Positions 50,659 through 60,521 of a DNA stretch of 64,000 nucleotides are shown in pieces. Below the pieces are notes generated by a model. That model saw nothing but the letters and a program-made list of their open reading frames with translations, was not told the origin of the DNA and did no database searches. Position numbers and translations under genes: made by a program. How positions within the stretch are numbered: the stretch's first letter is position 1; every line of letters begins with the position of its first letter. The stretch is from Paludibacteraceae bacterium (lineage in GTDB: Bacteria; Bacteroidota; Bacteroidia; Bacteroidales; Paludibacteraceae). The stretch lies in NCBI GenBank assembly GCA_017479885.1, contig JAFVBR010000030.1:62001-126000 (forward strand). Reading direction: 5' to 3'.

Positions 50659-51831
50659 ATGCTTGAATTTGTCAACCGTGCTGGGTCCGACTGCTACAAG
50701 TGGGACTCGGAAGAAGCAAGAGGCAAGCTGCCGCTTTGGGTGGCAGATATGGATTTCAAGGCTGCCCCCGCCATACTCGGCGCAGTACAGCGCCGGTTGG
50801 ACCATGGGGTGTTCGGCTACAATATTGTGCCCCAACAATATTTCGATGCAGTAAGCAACTGGTTCAGCCGCCGCCACGGTTGGCACGGCATAAGGCGCGA
50901 ACAACTGATACCGACAATAGGAGTTGTGCCGGCACTGTCAGCCGTACTGAGGGCACTGAGTTGGCGCGAGCGTCCGTGGGCGAAAGACGGCAAGATGAGA
51001 GTGCTGACACTCACACCCGCATACAACTGCTTCTTCAGCAGTATAAACAACATAGGTGCCGAACTTGTGGAGAGCAAGCTGATAGAGGTAAACGGCAGGT
51101 ATGAGATCGACTGGGAAGATTTTGAGAAGAAGATAGAGCAGTCGGATGTGTTTCTATTCTGCAATCCTCACAACCCGACAGGCAGAGTATGGACTTATGA
51201 CGAGCTGATACACATCATGGGAATATGTGAGTTTTACGGCACTTTCGTCATCTCCGACGAGATACATTGCGAGATAGTGATGCCGGGACACAAGTATATT
51301 CCGTATGCCTCGCTCATGGAGTCCGATGATGACTACTATTGTGTTCTCACTTCAGCCTCAAAGGCATTCAATATAGCAGGTTTGCAGTGCGCATGTATTT
51401 TTGTGCCTGACCTGCCTATGTACGAGCAGATAGACCGTGCTATCAATGTTCACGAAGTATGCGACCTGAATCCCTTTGGCATTGTAGCAGCCATTGCCGC
51501 CTACAACGAGAGCGAAGACTGGCTTGACGAACTCAAGCAGCAGGTGTGGAGCAACTATCTGTATCTCAAGCACACTCTGGAGGAGCAACTGCCCGTGTTG
51601 CATCTCACCACTCTTGAGGGCACTTACCTTGCATGGGTAAATATAGAGGCTACGGGTATGCGTGCCGAGCAGTTCTGCCGTCAACTGTCGGAGCAGGAGA
51701 GCGTTCTGCTGAATCCTTCGGAGATGTACGGCACGACGGGTCATGTGCGCATCAACCTTGCCACATCTGCGGATATAGTGCAACAGGCAACAGAGCGTCT
51801 GGTGCATTTTGTAAAAAGAATCTGTAAATAA
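50659..51831 (+). CDS. patB: PatB/MalY-type PLP C-S lyase (cystathionine beta-lyase)
   Basis: 390 residues. It has the N-terminal LPLWVADMDFKAAPAIL, GVFGYNIVPQQYF, a PLP-binding FCNPHNPTGRVW, ISDEIHCEIVMPGHKYIP, and the lysine motif TSASKAFNIAGLQ near 236. The end MYGTTGHVRINLATS is typical. These enzymes cleave cystathionine or cysteine conjugates to pyruvate, ammonia and a thiol. It is the last gene of its unit; a two-way terminator follows. Confidence 0.93.
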   Translation: MLEFVNRAGSDCYKWDSEEARGKLPLWVADMDFKAAPAILGAVQRRLDHGVFGYNIVPQQYFDAVSNWFSRRHGWHGIRREQLIPTIGVVPALSAVLRALSWRERPWAKDGKMRVLTLTPAYNCFFSSINNIGAELVESKLIEVNGRYEIDWEDFEKKIEQSDVFLFCNPHNPTGRVWTYDELIHIMGICEFYGTFVISDEIHCEIVMPGHKYIPYASLMESDDDYYCVLTSASKAFNIAGLQCACIFVPDLPMYEQIDRAINVHEVCDLNPFGIVAAIAAYNESEDWLDELKQQVWSNYLYLKHTLEEQLPVLHLTTLEGTYLAWVNIEATGMRAEQFCRQLSEQESVLLNPSEMYGTTGHVRINLATSADIVQQATERLVHFVKRICK

Positions 51832-51833
51832 AA

Positions 51834-51862
51834 ATCAGAGACGCCTGAACAGCGTCTCTGAT
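51834..51862. terminator. Bidirectional terminator between patB and the small membrane gene
   Basis: ATCAGAGACGC and GCGTCTCTGAT form an 11-bp perfect stem with a 7-nt loop, preceded by AAATAAAA. Confidence 0.9.
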
Positions 51863-52275
51863 CATTTAGCCCGCATCTCTCTTACTATCATCAGAGCCTG
51901 CTCTCTGATGTCTTCGGGCAAGCCTATATTCCTCATCTGCAGACTGCGGCACCAGCCTGCCACATCCGTTTCCTGCAGTGTGTAAAACACCGAGCTTATA
52001 AGTTCTCTCTGAGCGTCAGTATAGTCTTCCGGATTGATACCTGCCAGTTGGTCAAGTTCCTCGTCGTCGTAGTACACAATCTCGGGTTTGGTGATGAGCA
52101 GTGTCTCTTTTTCGCATACGAGGTGCTCGCCGCAGCAGCCTTCAGGGCGTACATTCCGAGGAGCAGCCTCCGGCTTGGGTTTGCCGGTGTCGTGCTTCTG
52201 CTTTTTGCGCTCACGCCATTCTATTGCAACGACAATGACAGTCGCCAATGCAACAAAAACTATCAGTGCTCCCAT
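51862..52275 (-). CDS. Small membrane-anchored protein conserved next to parE, function unknown
   Basis: 137 residues. One N-terminal membrane helix (ALIVFVALATVIVVAIEW, about 3-20), a basic stretch, then RPEGCCGEHLVCEKETLL with a Cys pair, IVYYDDEELDQLAGI, and a helical C-terminus (REQALMIVREM). It is predicted to be anchored with a cytoplasmic C-terminal domain. I recall similar genes beside topoisomerase genes in other Bacteroidota, but not a function. It is last in the recJ-ansA-pepD-parE run, 39 nt after parE. Confidence 0.7.
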   Translation of the reverse strand: MGALIVFVALATVIVVAIEWRERKKQKHDTGKPKPEAAPRNVRPEGCCGEHLVCEKETLLITKPEIVYYDDEELDQLAGINPEDYTDAQRELISSVFYTLQETDVAGWCRSLQMRNIGLPEDIREQALMIVREMRAK

Positions 52276-52314
52276 ATTATGAAACAGTGCTACTTCGGTA
52301 GGAAAATGAAACTG

Positions 52315-54231
52315 CTATAAATCCAAGCCGTCGGCATCGTCTTCTTCCACCACCAGATTGTCGATAATAAACTGCTGCCGCTCGGCAGTGTTCTTGCCCA
52401 TGTAGTACTCCAACAGTTCGTGCACTGCATCCTCTTTTCTGAGACTGACCTGGTCGAGGCGCATAGTCTTGCCTATGAATCCTTTGAACTCGTCCGGTGA
52501 TATCTCTCCCAAACCTTTGAACCGCGTGATTTCTGGGTTGGGTTTAAGGTCGGTGATTGCCTGCTGGCGTTCTTCTTCGGAGTAGCAATATCGTATCTCT
52601 TTTTTGTTTTTGACGCGGAAGAGCGGTGTCTGAAGTATATACACGTGCCCTTTCTTGACGAGGTCGGGGAAGAACTGAAGGAAGAAAGTCAGCATGAGCA
52701 GCCGGATATGCATGCCGTCAACATCGGCATCGGTTGCAATAATAACCTTGTTGTAGCGGAGGTTGTCAAGTCCGTCTTCAATGTTAAGCGCCGACTGCAG
52801 GCAGAAGAACTCTTCGTTTTCGTACACAATCTCCTTGGTGAGTCCGAAAGTGTTTTTGGGTTTGCCCCTGAGTTGGAATACAGCCTGCGTGTTTACGTCA
52901 CGGCTCTTGGTGATGCTGCCCGCTGCGGATAGACCCTCTGTGATGAAGATAGAGCTCAGGTCGCGCAGGTCTTCATCGGAGTCCTTGGAGGTGTAAACCG
53001 GTTTGGGATCGCTGAGATGCACGCGGCAGTCACGCAGTTTGGGGTTGTTGAGATTGTTTTTCTTTGCACGCTCACGGGCAATCTTGGTTGCGCCCTGAAT
53101 GGCTTTGCGTTCGCGCTCCGAGTCTTGTATCTTCTGCAGCATAATCTCGGTCATCTCCTGGTTTTTGTGCAGATAGTTGTCAAGCTCGTGGGCAATGAAG
53201 TCGTTGACGAATTTGTTGACAGACACGCTGCCCTCTTTGGGTGACATGTCTCTGGAACCCAGTTTGGTCTTGGTCTGACTTTCGAACACTGGTTCCTCCA
53301 CATTGAGCGCCACAGCACCCACAATGCCGTTTCTGACATCAGATAGTTCGAAATCCTTGCCGAAGAATGCCTTAATGGTTCTGCCTATCGCTTCGCGGAA
53401 AGCAGCCTGATGTGTACCGCCTTGCACCGTATATTGTCCGTTCACAAACGAGTAGTACTCTTCGCCGCTTTGGTCGGCATGTGTGAGCGCTACCTCTATG
53501 TCATCGCCCTTGATGTGGATAATAGGATAGAGTGGTTCCACCGTCATTCTCTCTGTCAGCAGGTCGAACAATCCGTTCCGGGAGAGGAAACGCTGACCGT
53601 TGAAGTTGAGTGTGAGACCGGTATTGAGATATGCGTAGTTGCGCATCATCTTTTCTATGGTTTCCTCGCGGAACTTGTAGTTCTCGAACAGACCTCGCGA
53701 ACTGTCAGGCTCGAACTCGATGAGTGTGCCTTGCTTTTCGGCAGGAGCATCCATCACCCCGCTGTCGCTGACGAGTTTGCCCTGCTTGAACTCCACACGC
53801 CGCGTCTTGCCATCACGGAAGGCCTGTGCGGTGAATTTCCATGACAGTGCGTTAACGGCTTTCAGACCTACACCATTCAGACCGACTGACTTCTTGAAAG
53901 CCTTGGAGTCGTACTTGGCGCCTGTGTTGAGCTGTGACACTACGCCCACAAGCGAGTTGAGCGGAATACCGCGTCCGTAGTCGCGAACGGAAACCTTGCC
54001 GTCTTCCACTCTCACATCAATTACTTTGCCTGCGTTCATGCGGAACTCGTCAACAGAGTTGTCCACGGTCTCTTTTATCAGTACGTAAATACCGTCATCC
54101 TCATGACTGCCGTCACCAAGCTTGCCGATATACATACCAGGTCGCAACCTGATGTGCTCCACATCCTCCAGATGCCTGACATTGGCATCGGTATATTCGG
54201 CTGTCGATGGATTGATTGTTTCTTCTGCCAT
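52315..54231 (-). CDS. parE: Type IIA topoisomerase ATPase subunit (ParE, GyrB-like)
   Basis: 638 residues. GHKL ATPase motifs: [43 protein letters not shown]. Transducer and TOPRIM domain: [44 protein letters not shown]. The C-terminus [17 protein letters not shown] is normal. It decatenates or unlinks replicated chromosomes with ParC, which is not adjacent. The Ser-rich EGLSAAG in place of EGdSAgG is usual for Bacteroidota ParE. It lies 9 nt after pepD. Confidence 0.93.
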   Translation of the reverse strand: MAEETINPSTAEYTDANVRHLEDVEHIRLRPGMYIGKLGDGSHEDDGIYVLIKETVDNSVDEFRMNAGKVIDVRVEDGKVSVRDYGRGIPLNSLVGVVSQLNTGAKYDSKAFKKSVGLNGVGLKAVNALSWKFTAQAFRDGKTRRVEFKQGKLVSDSGVMDAPAEKQGTLIEFEPDSSRGLFENYKFREETIEKMMRNYAYLNTGLTLNFNGQRFLSRNGLFDLLTERMTVEPLYPIIHIKGDDIEVALTHADQSGEEYYSFVNGQYTVQGGTHQAAFREAIGRTIKAFFGKDFELSDVRNGIVGAVALNVEEPVFESQTKTKLGSRDMSPKEGSVSVNKFVNDFIAHELDNYLHKNQEMTEIMLQKIQDSERERKAIQGATKIARERAKKNNLNNPKLRDCRVHLSDPKPVYTSKDSDEDLRDLSSIFITEGLSAAGSITKSRDVNTQAVFQLRGKPKNTFGLTKEIVYENEEFFCLQSALNIEDGLDNLRYNKVIIATDADVDGMHIRLLMLTFFLQFFPDLVKKGHVYILQTPLFRVKNKKEIRYCYSEEERQQAITDLKPNPEITRFKGLGEISPDEFKGFIGKTMRLDQVSLRKEDAVHELLEYYMGKNTAERQQFIIDNLVVEEDDADGLDL

Positions 54232-54240
54232 AGTATATGA

Positions 54241-55707
54241 TTACAATTTGCGGAGAGTGGCGAGCAACAGCCGGTAGAACTTCTGAACGGTTTGAATATT
54301 CACTTTCTCATCGGGTGAATGCGGATGTTTGATGGTAGGTCCGAAGCTTATCATGTCCATGCCGGGATAATTGCGTCCGATTATTCCGCACTCAAGTCCG
54401 GCATGAATAGTGATGATGCGTGCATCTTCTCCGAACTCTTCCTTGTAGGTTTGCTGCATGATGCCGAGAATGCGGGAGTTGAGGTTGGGTTTCCATCCCG
54501 GATAGCTGCCGGAGAACTCCACTTTGGCGCCTGCAAGGGCAAACACGCTTTCAATCATCTCCTGCAGTTCCTCTTTCCTGCTTTCAACCGAACTTCGGGT
54601 AAGGCAGCATATTTCAATTCTCATGCGTTTGCCGTCGGAATCATCGGCAATGGTGTTTATCATTGCAAGGTTGTTGCTTGTTTCCACAACATCCGGCATT
54701 TCCGGAATCATGCGGCTGACTCCATCGGGGCAGGCGGTGACGGCATGAATAAGACTGTCCTGAATCTCTTCTGGCATAAGTCCTGCCGGTGCAGCTGTCT
54801 CTTCTGCAAAGAGTTGGATATTGTCTTCTACTCCGTCGAACTCGCGAATGAACAGGTCTTCATAGTCCATAACGAGTTGTTTGAGGTCTTCCACTCCGTC
54901 TTTCGGAACACTGATGACAGCCTGTGCCTCGCGAGGAATGGAGTTTCTGAGACTGCCTCCTTCCACCCATGCAAGACGTGCTTCATATTCAGCCACTGCC
55001 TCTTTTAGAAAACGGAAGAGCAGTTTGTTGGCATTGGCTCGTTGCAGATTTATATCGCACCCTGAATGTCCGCCTTTCAGGCCTTTCAGTATGACCCGCA
55101 GTGCTGTATCACCGGCTTCGGCAGGTTGCAGAAAATATTCGAAACTGATGTTGGCATCGACACCTCCCGCACAACCGACGTAAAGTTCGCCTTCCTGCTC
55201 TGAATCAAGATTGAGCAGTGTCGTTCCATGTAGCACTCCGCCTTTCAGGTCGAAGGCACCGTACATACCCGTTTCTTCATCTACGGTGAAGAAAGCTTCA
55301 AGTGGCGGATGAACAACAGTTGTGTCTGCAAGGATTGCCATAGCCGTAGCAACACCTATACCATTGTCAGCGCCGAGAGTGGTGCCTTCGGCGGTTACCC
55401 ATTCGCCGTCAATGTATGCACGCACAGGGTCTTTCTCGAAATCAAAGTCAACATCGGAATTTTTCTGCGGAACCATATCCATGTGTCCCTGCAGAATAAC
55501 TCCCGGATGATTTTCATATCCGGGGTATGCAGGTTTGCGGATGATGACATTGCCTATTTCGTCCTGAACGGTTTCAAGACCAAGTGACTTGCCGTATTCA
55601 AAAAGAAAACGGCCGATAGCTTCTTTCTTTCCCGAAGGACGGGGAATCTGTGTCAAGGAATAGAAGTTTTTCCAAATTCCTTGCGGATTAAGTTCTTCAA
55701 GTTTCAT
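54241..55707 (-). CDS. pepD: Aminoacyl-histidine dipeptidase (PepD-like, M20)
   Basis: 488 residues. Zn-binding motifs of the M20C family are present: VILQGHMDMVPQ near 80, TTLGADNGIGVA near 114, DEETGMYGAF, and the dimerisation region LKGLKGGHSGCDINLQRANANK. The C-terminal histidine is in IIGRNYPGMDMISFGPTIKHPHSPDE. It hydrolyses dipeptides such as Xaa-His in the cytoplasm. It lies 34 nt after ansA and 9 nt before parE in one run. Confidence 0.94.
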   Translation of the reverse strand: MKLEELNPQGIWKNFYSLTQIPRPSGKKEAIGRFLFEYGKSLGLETVQDEIGNVIIRKPAYPGYENHPGVILQGHMDMVPQKNSDVDFDFEKDPVRAYIDGEWVTAEGTTLGADNGIGVATAMAILADTTVVHPPLEAFFTVDEETGMYGAFDLKGGVLHGTTLLNLDSEQEGELYVGCAGGVDANISFEYFLQPAEAGDTALRVILKGLKGGHSGCDINLQRANANKLLFRFLKEAVAEYEARLAWVEGGSLRNSIPREAQAVISVPKDGVEDLKQLVMDYEDLFIREFDGVEDNIQLFAEETAAPAGLMPEEIQDSLIHAVTACPDGVSRMIPEMPDVVETSNNLAMINTIADDSDGKRMRIEICCLTRSSVESRKEELQEMIESVFALAGAKVEFSGSYPGWKPNLNSRILGIMQQTYKEEFGEDARIITIHAGLECGIIGRNYPGMDMISFGPTIKHPHSPDEKVNIQTVQKFYRLLLATLRKL

Positions 55708-55741
55708 TGTATAGCGTATTTGATATTATTGTCCGTTATTT

Positions 55742-56782
55742 TTATTCTACAGTCATTTCTCCGCACAGATTTATTTGCAGCAGGCGGATGACTTCGTCGG
55801 TGTTGTCTGCGTTTTCTCCGAGCAGATACATCAGTTTGGTGAGCAGAGCTTCGGTTGTAATATCGTATCCGCAGAGAACTCCTGCCTGCAGCAGGTGGAG
55901 CGAAGTTTCATATCTGCCCATTTCTACGCTTCCCATTACGCACTGGGTCTTGTTGACAATGATGATGCCTCTTTTTATTGCATCCTGCAAGGCCTCGAAG
56001 AGCCAGAGGTCGCTTGGTGCGTTGCCCGAACCGTAGGTTTCAAGCACAACAGCCCGCAGTCCCTCAATGTTGAGTATTGCCCTTACTGTCTGCTCGGAAA
56101 TACCGGGGAAGAGTTTGAGAATAGCGACATGCTGGTCGATTTTGGTGCGCAGGCGCAGAGGTTTGTCAAGGTCGCAGTAGTGTATGAGATGCTGAAAATA
56201 ATGGATATGCACTCCTGCCACAGCCAGCGGCTCGTAGTTATACGATTTGAAAGCGGCAAAATGCTCCGAGTTCATTTTGGTGCATCGGTTGCCGCGATAG
56301 AGATTGGCCTCGAAGAAGATGCACACTTCCGGCACCACTGCATTGCCCTCCTCGTCCTGCTCGGCAGCAATCTCAATAGCGGTAAGCAGATTTTCCTTTG
56401 CGTCGCTGCGGAGCACGCCTACTGGCAGCTGGCTGCCGGTAAGAATAACCGGTTTGCCGAGGTTTTCAAGCATGAAGCTCAGTGCCGAAGCAGTGTATGC
56501 CATAGTGTCGGTGCCGTGGGTGACTACAAAGCCATCGTAAGAGTTGTAGTTGTCGTAGATGATGTTGGCGAGTTTGCTCCAAATAGGGGGATTCATGTCG
56601 GATGAATCGATGAGCGGATCAAAAGGCAGCAATTCAACTTTTACGTCACTATTGAACAGTTCGGGCATGAACTCGTGGAACTTGCTCAGGTCAGCAGGTT
56701 TCAGTGCTCCCGTTTGAGAGTCCTGAACCATGGATATAGTGCCTCCTGTGAATATTATAAGTACTGACTTTTGCTTTTCCAT
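55742..56782 (-). CDS. ansA: L-asparaginase, type I
   Basis: 346 residues. It has the catalytic Thr motifs IFTGGTISMVQD near 10-21 and VVTHGTDTMAYTASALSFM near 84-102. Further motifs are VILTGSQLPVG, CIFFEANLYRGNRCTKM and VVLETYGSGNAP. No signal peptide, so it is the cytoplasmic form. It deaminates asparagine to aspartate. It lies between recJ and pepD. Confidence 0.94.
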   Translation of the reverse strand: MEKQKSVLIIFTGGTISMVQDSQTGALKPADLSKFHEFMPELFNSDVKVELLPFDPLIDSSDMNPPIWSKLANIIYDNYNSYDGFVVTHGTDTMAYTASALSFMLENLGKPVILTGSQLPVGVLRSDAKENLLTAIEIAAEQDEEGNAVVPEVCIFFEANLYRGNRCTKMNSEHFAAFKSYNYEPLAVAGVHIHYFQHLIHYCDLDKPLRLRTKIDQHVAILKLFPGISEQTVRAILNIEGLRAVVLETYGSGNAPSDLWLFEALQDAIKRGIIIVNKTQCVMGSVEMGRYETSLHLLQAGVLCGYDITTEALLTKLMYLLGENADNTDEVIRLLQINLCGEMTVE

Positions 56783-56808
56783 GCTTGAAAATATTTCTCG
56801 GTTATAGT

Positions 56809-58542
56809 TTATTTTTTGTTGTTGCCGGCTTTGATGTCATGAACCATCATCTGTATGGTTGTCTGCCCGTTGAAAGTGTTTTGCTGCAGTTCGTAGCAGA
56901 TGTCGATGTTCTCGCCGTTCATCAGCGGCAGTGCATATTCTCCCTTGCCGAATGCTATTCCCTGCAGTGCCCCTGTTCTGTCGGTTACGTCAAGTTTGAG
57001 ATGTTCGCCTTGTTTGCCCACTCGGCGTGTATAGCGGTAGTTGGTCACGTTTCTTGTGAGAAACAGGGGTCTTGGATTGCCAGGCCCGAACGGTTCAAGG
57101 TGACGGAGGATATTGAAGAAGCGGGCTGTGATGTCCGCAAAACTTATTTCGGCTTCTATCTCAAGTACGGGTTGCGTCTGTTCTGGCAGAATGTGCTTGC
57201 CTACATAGTCTTCAAAGCGCTGTTTGAAGGCTTCGAGGTTTTCGGGTTTCATGGATAGTCCGGCAGCAAAAATATGTCCTCCGAAGTTTTCCAGAAGGTC
57301 GCTGCATGAGTCGATGGCGCTGTAAATGTCGAAGCCTCCTACGCTGCGTGCCGACCCGCTTACCATACCGTCAGTGAGTGTAAGAACGATAGTCGGTCTG
57401 TAGTAGTTGTCTATCAGTCTGGAGGCAACTATGCCTACCACTCCTTTATGCCAGTCGTTGCCGCACACGACGGTTGTATGTTTCTGCTGGTTGCACGGGT
57501 CTGACATTAGCATTTGCAGTGCTTCGTTGGTTATTTGCTGGTCGAGGTCACGGCGTATTTCGTTCTGATGGTTTATTTCCTCACTCATCTGCTTTGCTTC
57601 ATCGTTGTTGTCGGTGATGAGCAGACGCACGGCGTCTCTGCCTGAGCGGATACGCCCGCAGGCATTGATGCGGGGACCTATTTTATATACAAGGTCGTTG
57701 ATATTGAGTTTGCCTGATTCTATACCTGCAATGTTCATGAGGTTTTTGATGCCGACGGGGGGGGCGGAGTTGAGCATGCGTATTCCGTAGTATGCCAAGA
57801 CTCTGTTTTCCCCCACCACAGGAACGATGTCGGAAGCTATAGCCATGGCGGTCAGTGCCAGACACGGCCTGAGATTGTCAAAGGGGAGAGAGTTGGCAGC
57901 GGAGTATGCCTGTGCCAGCTTGAACCCTACTCCGCATCCGCATAGTTCGCTGAACGGATATGTGCTGTCTGACCGTTTGGCATCAAGTACTGCCACAGCC
58001 TTGGGTATATCCTGTCCCGGAAGATGGTGGTCGCAAATGATGAAGTCGATGCCTTTGTCTGCAGCATAATTCACTTCTTCGGTGCTTCTTATACCGCAGT
58101 CCAGCGCGACAATAAGGCTGCAGCCGGTCTCAACGGCATAGTCGATGCCTTTGCGCGAGATGCCGTATCCTTCGGTGTAGCGGTCAGGAATATAATAGTC
58201 AACGAGTTCTGGCGAATGAACAACGGAACTGAGAAAAGTGTACATCAGTGCAACGGCAGTAGTGCCGTCCACATCATAGTCGCCAAATACAAGAATATGC
58301 TCGTCGAATTGTACCGCTTTGTCAAGTCGGGCGACAGCTTTGTCCATGTCCGTCATGAGAAACGGGTCGTGGAGCATGTCGAGTTGCGGTGAAACGAAGT
58401 TTCGGGCATCTTGGGCGGACAGAAGCCCTCTGCGCACAAGCATGGAAGCTGATATTATACTGATATTCAGCTCGGCAGCCAGACGCTCGGCAGCAGTGCG
58501 CTGCTCATTGCTCAGACTTTTTATTTGCCAACGGTTGTTCAT
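56809..58542 (-). CDS. recJ: Single-stranded-DNA-specific exonuclease RecJ
   Basis: 577 residues. DHH motifs: LVFGDYDVDGTTAVALM near 80, IVALDCGIRSTEEV, FIICDHHLPG near 163, and the DHHA1 region HKGVVGIVASRL and SGSARSVGGFDI. It degrades 5' ends of ssDNA in recombination and mismatch repair. It is the first gene of the minus-strand run. Its promoter is divergent from that of xseA, so two exonuclease genes are transcribed back to back. Confidence 0.95.
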   Translation of the reverse strand: MNNRWQIKSLSNEQRTAAERLAAELNISIISASMLVRRGLLSAQDARNFVSPQLDMLHDPFLMTDMDKAVARLDKAVQFDEHILVFGDYDVDGTTAVALMYTFLSSVVHSPELVDYYIPDRYTEGYGISRKGIDYAVETGCSLIVALDCGIRSTEEVNYAADKGIDFIICDHHLPGQDIPKAVAVLDAKRSDSTYPFSELCGCGVGFKLAQAYSAANSLPFDNLRPCLALTAMAIASDIVPVVGENRVLAYYGIRMLNSAPPVGIKNLMNIAGIESGKLNINDLVYKIGPRINACGRIRSGRDAVRLLITDNNDEAKQMSEEINHQNEIRRDLDQQITNEALQMLMSDPCNQQKHTTVVCGNDWHKGVVGIVASRLIDNYYRPTIVLTLTDGMVSGSARSVGGFDIYSAIDSCSDLLENFGGHIFAAGLSMKPENLEAFKQRFEDYVGKHILPEQTQPVLEIEAEISFADITARFFNILRHLEPFGPGNPRPLFLTRNVTNYRYTRRVGKQGEHLKLDVTDRTGALQGIAFGKGEYALPLMNGENIDICYELQQNTFNGQTTIQMMVHDIKAGNNKK

Positions 58543-58571
58543 TGCCCGACCAAATGTCGCTAATCAACTTG

Positions 58572-58602
58572 CAAAGTTAGTATAAAAAATCGTAATATCA
58601 AA
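58572..58602 (-). promoter_or_regulatory. Promoter of recJ
   Basis: On the minus strand TTTG at 58602-58599 and TAACTTTG at 58579-58572, spacer 19. Confidence 0.75.
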
Positions 58603-58608
58603 AAACAT

Positions 58609-58639
58609 TTTGATATTTGCCAAACATGGAGTAATTTTG
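58609..58639 (+). promoter_or_regulatory. Promoter of xseA
   Basis: TTTG at 58609-58612 and TAATTTTG at 58632-58639, spacer 19; about 30 nt to the ATG. It lies 6 bp from the recJ -33 element. Confidence 0.75.
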
Positions 58640-58670
58640 CAGTCGAATAATGAGGCAGTTTGTAAGATAG

Positions 58671-59831
58671 ATGAAAGACAGTTATTCGTTGTCGGAAGTA
58701 TGCGGTTTCATCGGCAAAAGTCTGCAGATGACAATGCCTGAAAAATTCCGTGTTCGTGCAGAGATAAGCAGTTTGAGCACGAAGGGCGGTCATTGCTATA
58801 TGGAGCTTGCGGAAAAAGCTTCGGAGAGCGATAACCTGTTTGCCGCCAAGATGCGTGCTGTGTGCTGGAGCAGTGTTTGGACTGTGCTTTCTGCTTTTTT
58901 TACTCATGAAACGGGTCAAACGCTTGCAGTCGGCATGCAGGTGCTGGTAGAGGCAAGTGTTAGTTTTCATCCTGTGTTCGGACTCAGTCTGCAAATAACG
59001 GACATAGACCCCTCTTATACATTGGGCGACCTTGCCCGCCGCAGGCATGCTGCGATTGCGCGCCTTGAGAAAGAAGGAGTGGCGGGCATGCAGCGTATGC
59101 TCGGTATATGCTCTCTGCCCAAGCGCATAGCCGTAGTGTCATCCCCTGATGCAGCGGGTTACGGTGATTTCTGCTGCCAGTTGCGTGACTCGGGCTACAA
59201 CTTCACAATAAAGTTGTTTCCGGCAATAATGCAGGGTGACAGGGCAGCGGTATCTGTAATAGAGGCACTAAGCAGAATATATGATGAAATCGTGAATTTT
59301 GATGCGGTGGCACTGATAAGGGGCGGCGGTGCGAGTACTGATCTTACGTGCTTCGACGACTATGAGCTTGCATCGTGCATAGCGCAGTTTCCTCTGCCTG
59401 TGGTGACAGGCATAGGTCACCAGCGCGACATATCTGTAGCGGATATGGTGGCATTTGAAAGCGTGAAAACCCCGACAGCGACCGCTGAGTATTTTATTGC
59501 TTTCATGCAGAGGGCGGCAGACAGGCTCAACCGGTTGTCTGTGCGCCTGAATGCGAGTGGCGACAGGCGTATTATGTTACAGAAGGAAAGAATCAGAATG
59601 TTGCAGTTCAGGCTTGTGAATGCCGCAGGAAAATATGTTGCCATGCAGAACAGCAGGCTTGCGCTGATAGATAAAACCATAAGTGTTCACTCTCCTGAAG
59701 ACATCTTCCGCAAGGGATATGCCCTTGTAAGGAAAGAAGGCAGGATAGTGCGTGATGCATCGGTGCTCAGTGCCGGCGACATCATTCAGACACAGTTTGC
59801 CGAAGGTACTGCAAAATCGCAGGTGATATGA
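58671..59831 (+). CDS. xseA: Exodeoxyribonuclease VII large subunit
   Basis: 386 residues, a little short of the usual 400-450. An N-terminal OB fold (FRVRAEISSLSTKGGHCYMELAEK) is followed by the catalytic core: IAVVSSPDAAGYGDFC, LFPAIMQGDRAAVSVIEAL, VALIRGGGASTDLTCFDDYELA, VVTGIGHQRDISVADMVAFESVKTPTA. A short helical region and FRKGYALVRKEG follow. It digests ssDNA in both directions together with XseB. No xseB follows: only 78 nt separate it from tdk. Confidence 0.93.
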   Translation: MKDSYSLSEVCGFIGKSLQMTMPEKFRVRAEISSLSTKGGHCYMELAEKASESDNLFAAKMRAVCWSSVWTVLSAFFTHETGQTLAVGMQVLVEASVSFHPVFGLSLQITDIDPSYTLGDLARRRHAAIARLEKEGVAGMQRMLGICSLPKRIAVVSSPDAAGYGDFCCQLRDSGYNFTIKLFPAIMQGDRAAVSVIEALSRIYDEIVNFDAVALIRGGGASTDLTCFDDYELASCIAQFPLPVVTGIGHQRDISVADMVAFESVKTPTATAEYFIAFMQRAADRLNRLSVRLNASGDRRIMLQKERIRMLQFRLVNAAGKYVAMQNSRLALIDKTISVHSPEDIFRKGYALVRKEGRIVRDASVLSAGDIIQTQFAEGTAKSQVI

Positions 59832-59845
59832 CATTGAAATATGAT

Positions 59846-59876
59846 TTTGCAACTAACAAAATTTATATTACCTTTG
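59846..59876 (+). promoter_or_regulatory. Promoter of tdk-priA
   Basis: TTTG at 59846-59849 and TACCTTTG at 59869-59876, spacer 19; about 33 nt to the tdk ATG. Confidence 0.75.
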
Positions 59877-59909
59877 TAGCCGGGTAAGTAATATCAACAG
59901 AACATCAAT

Positions 59910-60521
59910 ATGTATTCAGAAAGAGACAGACAGGGACCACGTTTGCGCCGAGGCAGCATAGAGGTGGTGTGCGGGAGCATGTTCTCTGGCAAGACCGAGG
60001 AACTGATACGCCGCATGAAGCGTGCGCAGTTTGCCAAGTTGCGGGTGGAGATTTTCAAACCTGCCATAGACGTGCGCTATTCAGAAGAGGAGGTGGTGAG
60101 CCATGACCGCCGTGCCATACAGTCAACTCCGGTAGAGAGTTCGAGCAGCATACTTCTGCTTGCCAACGATGTTGACGTGGTGGGAATAGACGAGGCGCAG
60201 TTTTTCGACATGGGCATAGTGGAGGTCTGCAACGAGCTTGCCAACCGCGGAATACGCGTTATAGTTGCAGGTCTTGATATGGACTACAAGGGTGTTCCGT
60301 TCGGTCCGATGCCCGCTCTGCTTGCCATAGCCGAGGACGTGTACAAGACTCACGCTATCTGCGTTCATTGCGGCGATCTGGCGTACGTTTCGCACCGGTT
60401 GGTGGAAAGCGACAAGCGGGTGCTGCTGGGAGAGACAGAGAAATACGAACCCCTCTGCCGTCACTGCTACGAGAAAGCCCTGCGTGCAGCAGAGGCTGAG
60501 CCAACCGCCAACGCCGACTGA
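59910..60521 (+). CDS. tdk: Thymidine kinase (type II, zinc-binding)
   Basis: 203 residues. P-loop [17 protein letters not shown] near 16-32, [14 protein letters not shown] near 95, the lid-like [13 protein letters not shown], and a zinc site of two CxxC pairs ([12 protein letters not shown]). It phosphorylates thymidine for salvage. The stop codon shares a base with the priA start (TGATG), so translation is coupled. Confidence 0.95.
   Translation: MYSERDRQGPRLRRGSIEVVCGSMFSGKTEELIRRMKRAQFAKLRVEIFKPAIDVRYSEEEVVSHDRRAIQSTPVESSSSILLLANDVDVVGIDEAQFFDMGIVEVCNELANRGIRVIVAGLDMDYKGVPFGPMPALLAIAEDVYKTHAICVHCGDLAYVSHRLVESDKRVLLGETEKYEPLCRHCYEKALRAAEAEPTANAD

Noticed and set aside
54319..55008. 229-codon plus-strand frame inside pepD
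   Set aside because: Shadow of a confident M20 dipeptidase gene.
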